Positions 1 through 7,577 of a stretch of DNA of 64,000 nt are shown here, one piece after another (the stretch's first letter is position 1; each line of letters opens with the position of its first letter). The translations under genes were made by a program, and so were the position numbers. The notes below the pieces were generated by a model. The model was given only the letters and a program-made list of their open reading frames with translations, had not been told where the DNA came from and did not search any database. The stretch is from Anaerospora hongkongensis (GTDB lineage Bacteria > Bacillota > Negativicutes > Sporomusales > DSM-15969), in contig NZ_SLUI01000001.1 of NCBI RefSeq assembly GCF_004339805.1, positions 186,001 through 250,000 of the forward strand, read 5' to 3'.

Positions 1-156
1 CATAGACATGGATATCAATTGTTCCCCATATTTTTCAATTAACTTAACCATTAATGCTTGGAGAATTCTATGCTTTTCTTTGTATATTTCCGCTTCCTCT
101 TGCGGACCAATGCCAATAGGTATCTGATTAAGTAAGTTAAGATTGATTTGATCCAC
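1..156 (-). CDS. Hypothetical protein, N-terminal fragment (runs off the window)
   Basis: An open frame starts with GTG at 156, preceded by a GGGGG-type Shine-Dalgarno at about 163-168, and stays open to base 1 (52 codons visible). The visible product is rich in Ile, Leu and Glu and looks helical. It begins VDQINLNLLNQIP. It lies 13 bp after the preceding small gene, in the same operon orientation. I do not recognise a family and the C-terminus is missing. Confidence 0.5.
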   Translation of the reverse strand, partial: MDQINLNLLNQIPIGIGPQEEAEIYKEKHRILQALMVKLIEKYGEQLISMSM

Positions 157-169
157 TTACATTCCCCCT

Positions 170-433
170 TCAATAGTCAATAAATCTAACACTCTTGAAT
201 CGTGTAGTGGCAAATTTCCTCAACTCAAAATATGGTTCGTAGTGGTTATCGGGAGAGTGAGTAAAGATAATAGGCGTGTCTGTCGATATTCCCTTAAGTT
301 TTTCGATACTACATACCATCTTAAAGCATTCTGGATTGAGTTTATTAAACCTAAGAAATTCACAGCAATTGTGTAGACTAGTGGAAACAATTACTGCTAT
401 AAGAGGCAGTTTCCGTTTCTCCAATTTATCCAT
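170..433 (-). CDS. Small hypothetical protein (87 aa)
   Basis: The ATG at 433 shares its A with the TGA stop of the upstream SNF2 helicase gene (TGATG), so translation is probably coupled. The product has a Lys-rich start, then a hydrophobic beta-like stretch (LPLIAVIVSTS), three cysteines and a basic C-terminus. It could be a small alpha/beta protein, but no family is recognised. Support comes from its position in a gapless operon. Confidence 0.5.
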   Translation of the reverse strand: MDKLEKRKLPLIAVIVSTSLHNCCEFLRFNKLNPECFKMVCSIEKLKGISTDTPIIFTHSPDNHYEPYFELRKFATTRFKSVRFIDY

Positions 434-2199
434 CAAACTACCCTCTTTTTCCCTGGTTTCATAGCCTTAATCTTATCAATTACTTTCTTCATGTGATCGG
501 TTGCTACATTCTGGGCTACCGCTCGATCATCGTTGGTTTCAGCTTTATCGCCCATCAATCCCACAAATTGGCTGACCTTTAACCCTAGCGATTCTTGAAT
601 GTTTTCGTCTGACCCCTCTTCGCACACAAGGTAATACACCAACACAGAGTTTTCCTGTCCGATACGGTGAGCTCTATCTTCACACTGAGCATGTACAGCC
701 GGTGACCAATCAAGCTCCCCGAAAACTACGCACGTCGCAGACTGTAACCCATTCAGTCCAGCTGCAGTTCTGAGCGATATGCAAGCCAAGCTTGTTGAAC
801 CATCCATAAATGTTTCAATCGCCTTATCCTTTTCCTGTCCAGTCTCTTTACCGGTTATTTTTACCGGCTTGTACTCTTTAAGCTCCTTCATGTAAATGTC
901 GAATACCGCATGATGGTACCCAAACAGCAGCACCTTCTCACCAGCATCTAAAAGCATTTTTACAAAAGCACATACATGTCCAGCTTTTGATATGCCGGTA
1001 GCCATACGTGTATCATTTACAATCTCCCGACCTAAACGGCCGCGCTCCAAATAATCCTCAATTGCATCATAACCTTTTGCCTTTTCAATAGCCTTTTGAA
1101 TTAAATCCCCAAATACTCCCTGGTCCAAATCGATTGGCTGTATTACCCTTCGTTTAGGTAGAAGTTCATCTTTGAGCACTTCCTTAGTTCTACGTAATAA
1201 CAAACCTTCTCGCTTTAAGTGCTCACCTAACAATTCCGGATCAACAACCACATCAGAACCGTAGCCATAGCACCAGGTACGTGAAAAGCTCTCCCAATCT
1301 GACAAGCAGTGGAAATCAATAATGTTCATGACATTCCACATTTCTCCACCCCGGCCATGAATTGGCGTACCGCTTAGCCCTATAACATTCTCAGCGCTGC
1401 AAGCCACTAACGATGCTGCACTATACTTTTCTGTTAGCCGATGACGCAGTTCCTGGATTTCATCAAATACGACTGATTTAAAGCCAACTTGAGGCAAGTA
1501 ATTTTTCCACCCGCGCAGTAAAAGATAATGGATTATATAAATCTTAGCGTCAGGAAGAGGATATGGCTTCAACCCTTTAATTACATGAATATACGAAGGT
1601 ATTTTCCCGTTCTTAAATAACTCTGTATTATCCCCTACTGACACCGGTAAGTCTAAGAATTTATCCGACTCATGAATCCAGCCTTTTATCATGTGGGGAA
1701 CTACCACAATTAAAGCTGGCCATCCCTCTGCTGCAGCTAAAAAAGCAAGCGCCTGAGGCGTTTTACCTAACCCCATGTCATCAGCTAACAGTGTACGCCG
1801 ATTATGCAACAGAAACGCAGTTCCCTCTTGCTGAAATTCTCGCAGCACACCGGTAAACGTCGGTGGCGGTACTATCTTATTCGGCCGTGCATTTATTTCT
1901 TGTCGCTTTAAAACATGAGCTACAGTTTCTTGATGTGTCTTATTCCACTGTTCCTGGTCCTTTATCCTAAGCGGATACCGTAGCATTAGCCAATTGAGAT
2001 CGCCATTTGTACGCTTATTAAGCATAAAACGTGCTTTGGTTCTATTCAATGATTTGCACCCAGGGAAAAGCCGCTGTGCCATTTCAATTACACAAGGTTC
2101 ACCCTCTATTACCCAATCCTTTTTACCTTCATCCCATGATAAAGTGCCATAATAATAATCTGCTTCACCAGGAGCGGAAAGATATGCAGGAACATTCAT
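433..2199 (-). CDS. SNF2-family DNA helicase/translocase
   Basis: The 588-aa product has superfamily 2 helicase motifs in order: motif I DDMGLGKT (about residue 140), the DEAH-box variant DEIQ in SVVFDEIQEL (about 245), and a C-terminal RecA lobe ending in motif VI RAHRIGQ (about 515). Such SMARCAL1-like translocases are common in phage replication regions, where they remodel forks or recombination intermediates; the exact substrate is unknown. The start at 2199 overlaps the stop of the upstream nuclease-like gene as ATGA and has a GGGGG ribosome site, so the two are probably translated together. A slightly longer in-frame start exists at 2214 but lacks a better ribosome site. Confidence 0.9.
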   Translation of the reverse strand: MNVPAYLSAPGEADYYYGTLSWDEGKKDWVIEGEPCVIEMAQRLFPGCKSLNRTKARFMLNKRTNGDLNWLMLRYPLRIKDQEQWNKTHQETVAHVLKRQEINARPNKIVPPPTFTGVLREFQQEGTAFLLHNRRTLLADDMGLGKTPQALAFLAAAEGWPALIVVVPHMIKGWIHESDKFLDLPVSVGDNTELFKNGKIPSYIHVIKGLKPYPLPDAKIYIIHYLLLRGWKNYLPQVGFKSVVFDEIQELRHRLTEKYSAASLVACSAENVIGLSGTPIHGRGGEMWNVMNIIDFHCLSDWESFSRTWCYGYGSDVVVDPELLGEHLKREGLLLRRTKEVLKDELLPKRRVIQPIDLDQGVFGDLIQKAIEKAKGYDAIEDYLERGRLGREIVNDTRMATGISKAGHVCAFVKMLLDAGEKVLLFGYHHAVFDIYMKELKEYKPVKITGKETGQEKDKAIETFMDGSTSLACISLRTAAGLNGLQSATCVVFGELDWSPAVHAQCEDRAHRIGQENSVLVYYLVCEEGSDENIQESLGLKVSQFVGLMGDKAETNDDRAVAQNVATDHMKKVIDKIKAMKPGKKRVV

Positions 2200-2603
2200 A
2201 ATGCAATCCCCCACAACTTATTGAGCCCTATAGATCGACATGGCTTACCGTTAATCTCCGAAGGTAAATAAGCAATATTTCTTTCAATAACCAAAATAAT
2301 TGCCTCAATTTGCTCATGCATCGCATATCGTTCAAGTTGCTTCAGAATACTTGTGCTGTTCGGCTTACCCTTCTTTACTTCTATTCCAATACCGCCATTA
2401 CAGAGAAAATCAATTCTGTTTCGCGGCCCCAAGCGATATTCTTTTTTGCATGTCAATCCTTGTTCTTTGAGCGCAACATTAATCATGTCTTGAAGCTGAT
2501 ACTCTTCTATAATCTTAGGTATTCTTATTCGCGTAACGGCAGCAATTACTTCTTCTAAACGCTGCTCGACAGGAACTATTCCAGTAATACTTATCCCTCC
2601 CAT
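2196..2603 (-). CDS. PD-(D/E)XK nuclease-like protein (VRR-NUC type candidate)
   Basis: This 135-aa protein has a predicted beta-rich core with RNRIDFLCNGGIGIEVKKG around residues 75-95. The Asp, the Glu and the Lys of xEVKK match the spacing of a PD-(D/E)XK active site. Small VRR-NUC and Holliday-junction-resolvase-like nucleases are often encoded next to SNF2 helicases in phages, and here the stop overlaps the helicase start by ATGA. The start at 2603 has only a weak upstream ribosome site. Nuclease activity is an inference from the motif and neighbour. Confidence 0.65.
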   Translation of the reverse strand: MGGISITGIVPVEQRLEEVIAAVTRIRIPKIIEEYQLQDMINVALKEQGLTCKKEYRLGPRNRIDFLCNGGIGIEVKKGKPNSTSILKQLERYAMHEQIEAIILVIERNIAYLPSEINGKPCRSIGLNKLWGIAL

Positions 2604-2628
2604 CAAAACCCAGTATTACTATTTGCCT

Positions 2629-3483
2629 TTAAGCATGTAACCTCCGCTTGTTCATTTCCCTTAACAAGTCTTTATCACTCAACTTGCTTAGATTTTCTAT
2701 TTTTTGAAGATACGCTTTAGGCTTTCTGTCCTTAACCTTACGGCGTATTTTAAAATCTTCCTCAGTTGGGTCAAATAATTCAAAATCAGCCTCATTGGTG
2801 TACTTAAACTTGTTTATGATTACCCACCACATGTTGTTGATATTGTGATAGACAATTCCGCGCATCAATCTACCACGATATCTAAAATATTTAACCTGCC
2901 CATTACAAATTGTTTTTCCATCCCTATCAGTGTTGTTATAACTGCCTTCACACGTGGTACCGTGTAAATCTTTTAAATCGAAGTTCATATCCTTTTGGGG
3001 ACGATGACAATTATCAACTAAATGTTTTTTTACCTTATCTTCAGCAAATTTATATTTTTCATCAGATCTACTGTTGGCCCCCAAAGATTCCAAAAACATT
3101 GCTATTTTATTAGTTTCGTTAATCCATGAAAGCCTGATTAAATAAGGGCACTTTTCATATTTATCAAAATCGTAACGGCCACCATTTTTATTTTCTGTAA
3201 CAATTTCCTGATAGAATTGAAATTTAAACCCCCGGGGGTACCTATCCACGGCAAATCTTAATTCCCCCTTACTACCTACCCAATAGTCTTTTCTTATGCA
3301 TTTTGCAACATCCTTATCATAGCGAATATCAAACCCTCGATCTTTCATGTAATTGAGCAATCTATGCAGAATTACATAGTGACTATATTTATTACGGCTT
3401 GCCCAGTCATGCTTTTCATCAGTATCATTTACGAAACTAAAAGACATGCGTTCACGGCAGCAATTATAGAAAAAACCCTTCAT
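2629..3483 (-). CDS. Hypothetical phage protein (284 aa)
   Basis: The start at 3483 follows a GGGAGGGG ribosome site and overlaps the RusA stop as ATGA. The product is highly charged (many Lys, Asp, Arg) and rich in aromatic residues. Scattered cysteines include CxxxY pairs near residue 185 and CNGQ near 200, which might form a small zinc site. The C-terminus is a basic helix ending in NKRRLHA. No family is recognised. Its place between RusA and the nuclease/helicase pair suggests a DNA-metabolism role, but nothing more specific can be claimed. Confidence 0.7.
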   Translation of the reverse strand: MKGFFYNCCRERMSFSFVNDTDEKHDWASRNKYSHYVILHRLLNYMKDRGFDIRYDKDVAKCIRKDYWVGSKGELRFAVDRYPRGFKFQFYQEIVTENKNGGRYDFDKYEKCPYLIRLSWINETNKIAMFLESLGANSRSDEKYKFAEDKVKKHLVDNCHRPQKDMNFDLKDLHGTTCEGSYNNTDRDGKTICNGQVKYFRYRGRLMRGIVYHNINNMWWVIINKFKYTNEADFELFDPTEEDFKIRRKVKDRKPKAYLQKIENLSKLSDKDLLREMNKRRLHA

Positions 3484-3959
3484 ACCCCTTTCCCCTCCCA
3501 AACAACAATTTCAGTGCGGCACCACTCCCAAGTACCAGGATCTACACGCCAATCCAAATCCACTTCTTTACTGTTATCATCTTTAAGCACACCAGCCTTA
3601 ACCAGCCCATCCATGATCCACTTAGGAGCCATATTATCTTTATCTCGGTCACGGTCAATATTGTAATAAAAGTTTATCCTCACAATGGGCTTGTGAAATA
3701 CCCGCTTCACTTTTCTTTTCCCGGACAGCAGCGCTCCTATCAACTCTTCCCATTGTTTCTTAGTCTCAGCTTTTTTCATGTAGTGCCACTTATCCCAATC
3801 ATTTAAACTTGGAGGCACATCATAGATAATAATGGTCAGTTTGCCAGGTTCATTTTTGACTTCAGAGTCTGGCCGCCTGCTCTTTTTCTTAGCGCGGCCA
3901 TTTTTTTTATTTACAATTAAGCCGAGTTTCCTCGCTTCTGCCGGTGATAATCGAAGCAC
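3480..3959 (-). CDS. rusA: RusA-family Holliday junction resolvase
   Basis: The 159-aa product carries the RusA signature: DRDRDKDNMAPKW (residues 102-114), with catalytic-type Asp106/Asp108-Asn109, then DGL (117-119) and VLKDD (124-128). RusA dimers cut Holliday junctions symmetrically and are widespread in prophages. Residues 1-40 form a Lys/Arg-rich extension absent from minimal RusA proteins. The start is GTG at 3959 with GGGGTG eight bases upstream. It ends in an ATGA overlap with the next gene. Confidence 0.93.
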   Translation of the reverse strand: MLRLSPAEARKLGLIVNKKNGRAKKKSRRPDSEVKNEPGKLTIIIYDVPPSLNDWDKWHYMKKAETKKQWEELIGALLSGKRKVKRVFHKPIVRINFYYNIDRDRDKDNMAPKWIMDGLVKAGVLKDDNSKEVDLDWRVDPGTWEWCRTEIVVWEGKGV

Positions 3960-3978
3960 TATTGAATCACCCCGCTAA

Positions 3979-4665
3979 TTACGAAATAAGCCTGCTTTCC
4001 AAAAAATATCTTTTTAGTTTTTCATTTACTTGTTGGGACACTTTCTCATATACCCGCCAGCTACGTCCTAATCGCTTAATAATCGTTGCTTGCGTCGCAC
4101 TCTCAATGTAAAGCCCAGTGAACACTATTCGTTCATGACCATCAAGAAGTTCAAAGATTTCGCGATACATTACTGGTGATTCAAAGTCTTCATACGACTT
4201 AACGCAGTCTCCTAAAGTAACAGGCTCCCCATCGCCGCTGTCGTAAACAACTTCATTCAAAGAAGATGTATAGCGCAGCCGTGAATACTCAAAAGCCCTT
4301 TTAACCTTTTTAACTGATACTTTCATTTTCTTAGCTATTTCCGTAACCTCTAATTTATCTAAGCCCTTTTTGCATATAGCTTTGTAAAGCTCTTTTGAAG
4401 GCCTTGCAAAAGTAATTAAGTCTGTTGAATTTCTCACAAAATGCTTAATTTCACCACATATTGTTAAGCTTGCATATGTACTAAACTTAAACCCTTTCGA
4501 TGCATCAAAACCTTTTGCAGCTTTAACCAGGCCAACATTCCCTACCGCAACTAATTCGTCAAATTCAAAATGATTAAGCTGTGTAAAGAAATTCTTTGTG
4601 ACGATGTAAACTGGCAACTTAATGTTGTCAGTAACAAGACGTTCCACCGTTATAGCATCATTCAC
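3979..4665 (-). CDS. Sigma-70 family RNA polymerase sigma factor
   Basis: The 228-aa product has a clear region 2 (DELVAVGNVGLVKAAKGFD, then FKFSTYASLTICGEIKHFVR) of the SigF/SigG/SigB-like group, an HTH-like region 3 (LEVTEIAKKMKVSVKKVKRA), and a region 4-like HTH (ATQATIIKRLGRSWRVYEKV). It would direct RNA polymerase to phage promoters, most likely middle or late genes, some of which may lie beyond position 1. The start is GTG at 4665 with AGGGGTG seven bases upstream. It is one of the few genes here with its own intergenic promoter region (4,688-4,720), so it probably has its own timing. Confidence 0.87.
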   Translation of the reverse strand: MNDAITVERLVTDNIKLPVYIVTKNFFTQLNHFEFDELVAVGNVGLVKAAKGFDASKGFKFSTYASLTICGEIKHFVRNSTDLITFARPSKELYKAICKKGLDKLEVTEIAKKMKVSVKKVKRAFEYSRLRYTSSLNEVVYDSGDGEPVTLGDCVKSYEDFESPVMYREIFELLDGHERIVFTGLYIESATQATIIKRLGRSWRVYEKVSQQVNEKLKRYFLESRLIS

Positions 4666-4687
4666 TTATAGCACCCCTATCATTGAT

Positions 4688-4720
4688 ATTATAGCCAACT
4701 ATATTGCTAATTTTAGCAAT
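4688..4720 (-). promoter_or_regulatory. Candidate promoter with 18-bp inverted repeat upstream of the sigma gene
   Basis: A perfect inverted repeat, ATTGCTAA-TT-TTAGCAAT, spans 4703-4720. On the minus strand a TATAAT box lies at 4693-4688, separated from the repeat by 9 bp. The -35 position falls inside the repeat and does not resemble TTGACA. The same arrangement occurs upstream of the clamp gene at 21139-21171. Confidence 0.55.
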
Positions 4721-4725
4721 CACAA

Positions 4726-4756
4726 GGGGATGGCAGTGCCACAAAAAACCATCCCC
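4726..4756 (-). other. Hairpin downstream of the 4772-5041 gene
   Basis: The arms GGGGATGG (4726-4733) and CCATCCCC (4749-4756) enclose a 15-nt loop. On the minus strand only TTGTG follows, not a U-run. It may be a weak terminator or attenuator between the 89-aa gene and the sigma gene. Confidence 0.35.
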
Positions 4757-4771
4757 CGCAGCAATTACAAA

Positions 4772-5041
4772 TTATTCACCGGCGTAAACCTTATCCATCA
4801 TTGTTAATGCTTCTTCGCCTTTGGATGATAGTTTAATCTTTTTACCAGCGTAATCTCGCTGCAAGTATCCCCGGCGAAACAACTTATTGGTTAGGTAGTA
4901 TTTGTACTTCTCTCCAATTTCACATAACATCTTTTCAGCCATATCGTACAGTTCATGGCTTCTTCCCGGTCCGTAAAAAATCAAAATAGCTTTTTCAACC
5001 ACTGCTTGCGCATGCTGCTTTGTTACGTTTTTATCTTCCAC
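4772..5041 (-). CDS. Small hypothetical protein, possible winged-helix (89 aa)
   Basis: The start is GTG at 5041 with a strong TAGGAGG ribosome site. The product is helical, with a C-terminal KLFRRGYLQRDYAGKKIKLSSKGEEAL that resembles the second helix, strand and wing of small winged-helix proteins. No family is recognised. It follows ssb closely (11 bp), so it probably belongs to the replication transcript. It ends just before the intergenic region that precedes the sigma gene. Confidence 0.6.
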   Translation of the reverse strand: MEDKNVTKQHAQAVVEKAILIFYGPGRSHELYDMAEKMLCEIGEKYKYYLTNKLFRRGYLQRDYAGKKIKLSSKGEEALTMMDKVYAGE

Positions 5042-5052
5042 TGATTATCCTC

Positions 5053-5463
5053 CTAAAACGGAATTTCTTCATCGATTACGTCACGTCCGAATTGCCCAAA
5101 ATCAACTGGCTTGCTGGAGCTCGAAGAGCTATTACTATTAGATGACTCCATGCTTTGAGCGACAAAATTGGCGACTATCTCAGTTACCCGTCGCTTTTGT
5201 CCATCCGTAGTTTCATACGAACGAACCTGCAGACGGCCTTCCACAAATACCCGGTGTCCTTTCGCCAGGTTATTGCCGCACATCTCAGCTAAGTTTCCCC
5301 ATGCCACAATAGGGATAAAGTCCGTTGATTCCCGTTGTTCTTGCCCAGGCGCTCCAAAACTGCGAGAAACAGCTATGGTAAACGAACATACCGCCTTTCC
5401 TGTTTTGGTATATCGCACTTCTGGATCTTGTGCCAAGCGGCCAATGAGTTTAACTGAATTCAT
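5053..5463 (-). CDS. ssb: Single-stranded DNA-binding protein
   Basis: The 136-aa product has the bacterial SSB OB-fold from MNSVKLIGRLAQDPEVRYT through the VEGRLQVRSYET region (residues 1-105). A Ser/Asn-rich linker follows, then the acidic tip DEEIPF, which recruits partner proteins. It would coat single strands during element replication and may dock the Rad52-like, UvrD-like and loader proteins encoded nearby. The start at 5463 overlaps the end of the J-domain gene by 14 bases and has GGGGGAACAG upstream. Confidence 0.96.
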   Translation of the reverse strand: MNSVKLIGRLAQDPEVRYTKTGKAVCSFTIAVSRSFGAPGQEQRESTDFIPIVAWGNLAEMCGNNLAKGHRVFVEGRLQVRSYETTDGQKRRVTEIVANFVAQSMESSNSNSSSSSSKPVDFGQFGRDVIDEEIPF

Positions 5464-5965
5464 TCTGTTCCCCCTTAAAATAATCTTCAGCTAACCTTTT
5501 TGCTTCAGTCAGCTTTTTAAACTCTTCTACGCTACCACCAACATCCGGATGCGCAGTTTTTATAAGCTCTTTATATTGATTCTTGCATTCTTCAAGTGTC
5601 GGAATTTGCGCAAAGCCCAATGTCTTGAAAAAATCCGGAATTACAATAGCGGCCGGCAGCATTTTAAATCCTTGTGATAATTGTCCAAAATCATATATCC
5701 CGCGCTCACTTAATCTTGCGAGAGCTTCTAATGCGAGTACTACCTGAGCAAACGCATCACTGCCAAAACTGATCTTTTGCCCCTTTTCTACAGCCTTAGC
5801 CACAGTATGTTCAAAACGGTATTTCTCGCCCATGTAGGTTACGTCTACATATCCACCATGCCGGTCATAGTTCCAGTCATACTCCGTTACTTTAAACCGC
5901 TCCATAACACGCTTCAGCTTTTTTTCATAAGCGGCAGCAGCGCCGTATTGCTTACCGGCCATCAT
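5450..5965 (-). CDS. J-domain protein (DnaJ-like)
   Basis: The 171-aa product has a C-terminal J domain: about residues 115-162, with helix EECKNQYKELIKT, the diagnostic HPD at 139-141, and the following helix FKKLTEAKRLAEDYF. The N-terminal 110 residues are of unknown type. J domains stimulate DnaK/Hsp70 ATPases. Phage J-domain proteins are thought to recruit host DnaK, for example in replication-complex remodelling, which fits the ssb neighbour. The start overlaps the upstream stop (ATGA/TGATG) with a GGGGGAGA ribosome site. Confidence 0.87.
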   Translation of the reverse strand: MMAGKQYGAAAAYEKKLKRVMERFKVTEYDWNYDRHGGYVDVTYMGEKYRFEHTVAKAVEKGQKISFGSDAFAQVVLALEALARLSERGIYDFGQLSQGFKMLPAAIVIPDFFKTLGFAQIPTLEECKNQYKELIKTAHPDVGGSVEEFKKLTEAKRLAEDYFKGEQNEFS

Positions 5966-6324
5966 TCTCCCCCTTCCTCAAAATCTGGTTTATAAGCTTT
6001 ACAATACTTATGACCGGAGCAGCTGTTATCTCCACAAGTCCACGTTTCACCATGACTATCTCTCAGCCATTTTGCACACCGGTCCAAATCAGCCTGAAAT
6101 ATTTTCCCTAAAACTATATAGCGTTCCTGGCTCTCAATATTATTTGCTGCACTTTGGATTTTGTCAGGAATATTATTTCTAGCCTTAAAATCATTAATGT
6201 TTTCGGTTATCTCTTCAAAAAGCTTTTCTTCGTCCTCATTCTCATGTGGTTTATCGCGCAAAGCGTGTTTTACAATATAGGCCTTTTTGAGTGTTAAGCG
6301 GAAATAAATCTTTTTATTACTCAT
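5962..6324 (-). CDS. Hypothetical protein with C-terminal Cys/His cluster (120 aa)
   Basis: The start at 6324 (ATG-AGT-AAT) is chosen because it follows GAGGAAG at the right distance; a longer in-frame start at 6381 would overlap the previous gene. The body is charged and helical. The C-terminus carries CAKWLRD, then TCGDNSCSGHKYCKAY, a compact C-x4-C-x2-H-x2-C-type cluster likely to bind zinc. No family is recognised. Confidence 0.6.
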   Translation of the reverse strand: MSNKKIYFRLTLKKAYIVKHALRDKPHENEDEEKLFEEITENINDFKARNNIPDKIQSAANNIESQERYIVLGKIFQADLDRCAKWLRDSHGETWTCGDNSCSGHKYCKAYKPDFEEGGE

Positions 6325-6559
6325 AATCTTCCTCATACCACTTAGGCAAACATTTCTTGCAGACGTAGTTATTCGTTGCAACCTTCTTTAGCGTAACGCC
6401 GCGGGCATTGCACGTTGCACAACGGACAACGCCAGGTTGATTAGGCTTAGATGCTTCTTTAATTGCTGGAGCAAGCATCGCTGCCGTAAATTGTAATGAA
6501 TCCAGAGTAGAATATGGGCCGCAAAAACTACTTGCAAGCGCTAATATAGGATTAATCAT
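6317..6559 (-). CDS. Small zinc-ribbon protein (80 aa)
   Basis: The start at 6559 follows GGAGGGTTGGTA and overlaps the ASCH gene stop. The N-terminal half is hydrophobic/helical. The C-terminal half has CATCNARGVTLKK and NYVCKKC, a CxxC-x13-CxxC zinc ribbon, and an acidic tail. Such ribbons occur in many small phage proteins of unknown role. No enzymatic function can be assigned. Confidence 0.65.
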   Translation of the reverse strand: MINPILALASSFCGPYSTLDSLQFTAAMLAPAIKEASKPNQPGVVRCATCNARGVTLKKVATNNYVCKKCLPKWYEEDYE

Positions 6560-7061
6560 TACCAACCCTCCATTTTTCTACTGGCCATTCCCATAGCCTC
6601 TGCATGCCCTTGGCTGGAGCCGGATCTATCCGGCGGACGTTTGCTAGTATCCATGCGTAACGGCCACGGGTATAGTCCCCAAATTTCAGTTCATGGCCGA
6701 AGATTACACGCCCATCTAACAGCCTCACCTTCTCTGTAATAACACCGGATACAAGACCCATATAACGATCTACGACTTGCAGGCAATCAACTAAATCAGC
6801 TATCGCTATAACTGCGCCGACTGGCAAAAGCTGCGTTCTGCCGTATCCGTTCATTGCTAATTCTTCTTTTGTCATGCTAGGCCATAGTGCAGAGTGGAAT
6901 GGATCGCGGTACGTAATTTCACGCCTTGCTAGTGACCAGTTCGCTCCTGCATGAATTGCAATCGGCCCCCGATATTTTGTAGACCAGCTTCTTGTCTCTA
7001 TCCCCTTCACTTTACGTGCAATGAGACTTGCCCACGGCTGCAGGATTGTTATAGCTTTCAT
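6552..7061 (-). CDS. ASCH-domain protein
   Basis: The N-terminus MKAITILQPWASLIARKVKG, followed by IETRSW and YRGPIAIHAG, is the classic ASCH fold signature (beta-barrel related to PUA), and the protein continues to 169 aa. ASCH proteins bind or hydrolyse modified nucleosides or RNA; family members include N4-acetylcytidine amidohydrolases. Phage-encoded copies are common but rarely characterised. The start at 7061 overlaps the preceding zinc-ribbon gene by ATGA. The proximity of two DNA methyltransferases makes nucleic-acid modification an attractive but unproven context. Confidence 0.85.
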   Translation of the reverse strand: MKAITILQPWASLIARKVKGIETRSWSTKYRGPIAIHAGANWSLARREITYRDPFHSALWPSMTKEELAMNGYGRTQLLPVGAVIAIADLVDCLQVVDRYMGLVSGVITEKVRLLDGRVIFGHELKFGDYTRGRYAWILANVRRIDPAPAKGMQRLWEWPVEKWRVGND

Positions 7062-7228
7062 TTCTCCAACCCCTTCGATTTAATATAATCCCTGCAGTCA
7101 TCACAGATCCGCAACTCGTTTCCGTTGAACTTATTTTTTATAACCTGTTTTGCTGGATGCTCACCGCACGTTTCACATTTATATTCGCACGCTTTATCCG
7201 AAGGACACTGTATTACTATGGTTGGCAT
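7058..7228 (-). CDS. Small zinc-binding protein (56 aa)
   Basis: The frame is open up to 7369, but the true start is probably ATG at 7228 (MPTIVIQCPS), one base after the stop of a separate cysteine-rich gene read in another frame. The product has CEYKCETCGEHPA and, later, CDDCRDY, a CxxxCxxC...CxxC zinc-ribbon pattern. It ends in an ATGA overlap with the ASCH gene. Function is unknown. Confidence 0.65.
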   Translation of the reverse strand: MPTIVIQCPSDKACEYKCETCGEHPAKQVIKNKFNGNELRICDDCRDYIKSKGLEK

Positions 7229-7229
7229 G

Positions 7230-7382
7230 TTAGTCACGCCCCCCGCTTTCAGCGTCCGGTCCCTCTCCATAATCTTTAGCGCACCTCTTGGAGTTCGGTA
7301 CCATATACATGCACCCACTGCCGGATACCGAGCAATCCCATCTACCGCTATCAGGATCATAGCTGGCACATTTACAACTCAT
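7230..7382 (-). CDS. Tiny cysteine-rich protein (50 aa)
   Basis: The ATG at 7382 has an excellent GGAGGGGTGA ribosome site and opens a 50-codon frame beginning MSCKCASYDPDSGRWDC. Cys residues occur at about 3, 5, 17, 24 and 34, suggesting metal binding. The frame overlaps what would be the N-terminal half of a longer reading of the next gene, and its ribosome site is much better than that gene's upstream start. It is too short for automatic ORF cutoffs. No family is recognised. Confidence 0.6.
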   Translation of the reverse strand: MSCKCASYDPDSGRWDCSVSGSGCMYMVPNSKRCAKDYGEGPDAESGGRD

Positions 7383-7388
7383 TTCTGC

Positions 7389-7574
7389 TCACCCCTCCTT
7401 CTTCGAATTAAGGTAGTCGCCCTTTGCCTCGAAGTAAATATATCTACTACTCTGCTTAGCCGGTGTTGTAATGCCGTATTTATTCAACAAGCCTTTATAC
7501 AAAGGATATTGAGACTTTAGCACTTTAAACCTTGTAAATGTTTCACCAGCGACCTCGAAGATGCTCAACTCCAT
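7389..7574 (-). CDS. Small hypothetical protein (61 aa)
   Basis: The ATG at 7574 is preceded by GGAGGGGAGATAAGAA. The product mixes aromatic and basic residues (FTRFKVLKSQYPLYKGLLNK) and ends in a Lys-rich tail whose codons overlap the ribosome site of the next gene. There are no cysteines. No family is recognised, and reality is supported by the ribosome site and operon spacing. Confidence 0.55.
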   Translation of the reverse strand: MELSIFEVAGETFTRFKVLKSQYPLYKGLLNKYGITTPAKQSSRYIYFEAKGDYLNSKKEG

Positions 7575-7577
7575 TTC

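Noticed and set aside
7229..7369. N-terminal half of a 103-aa reading of the zinc-ribbon gene
   Set aside because: Its start has a poor ribosome site, while a separate 50-aa frame here has an excellent one, and a good ATG follows at 7228.
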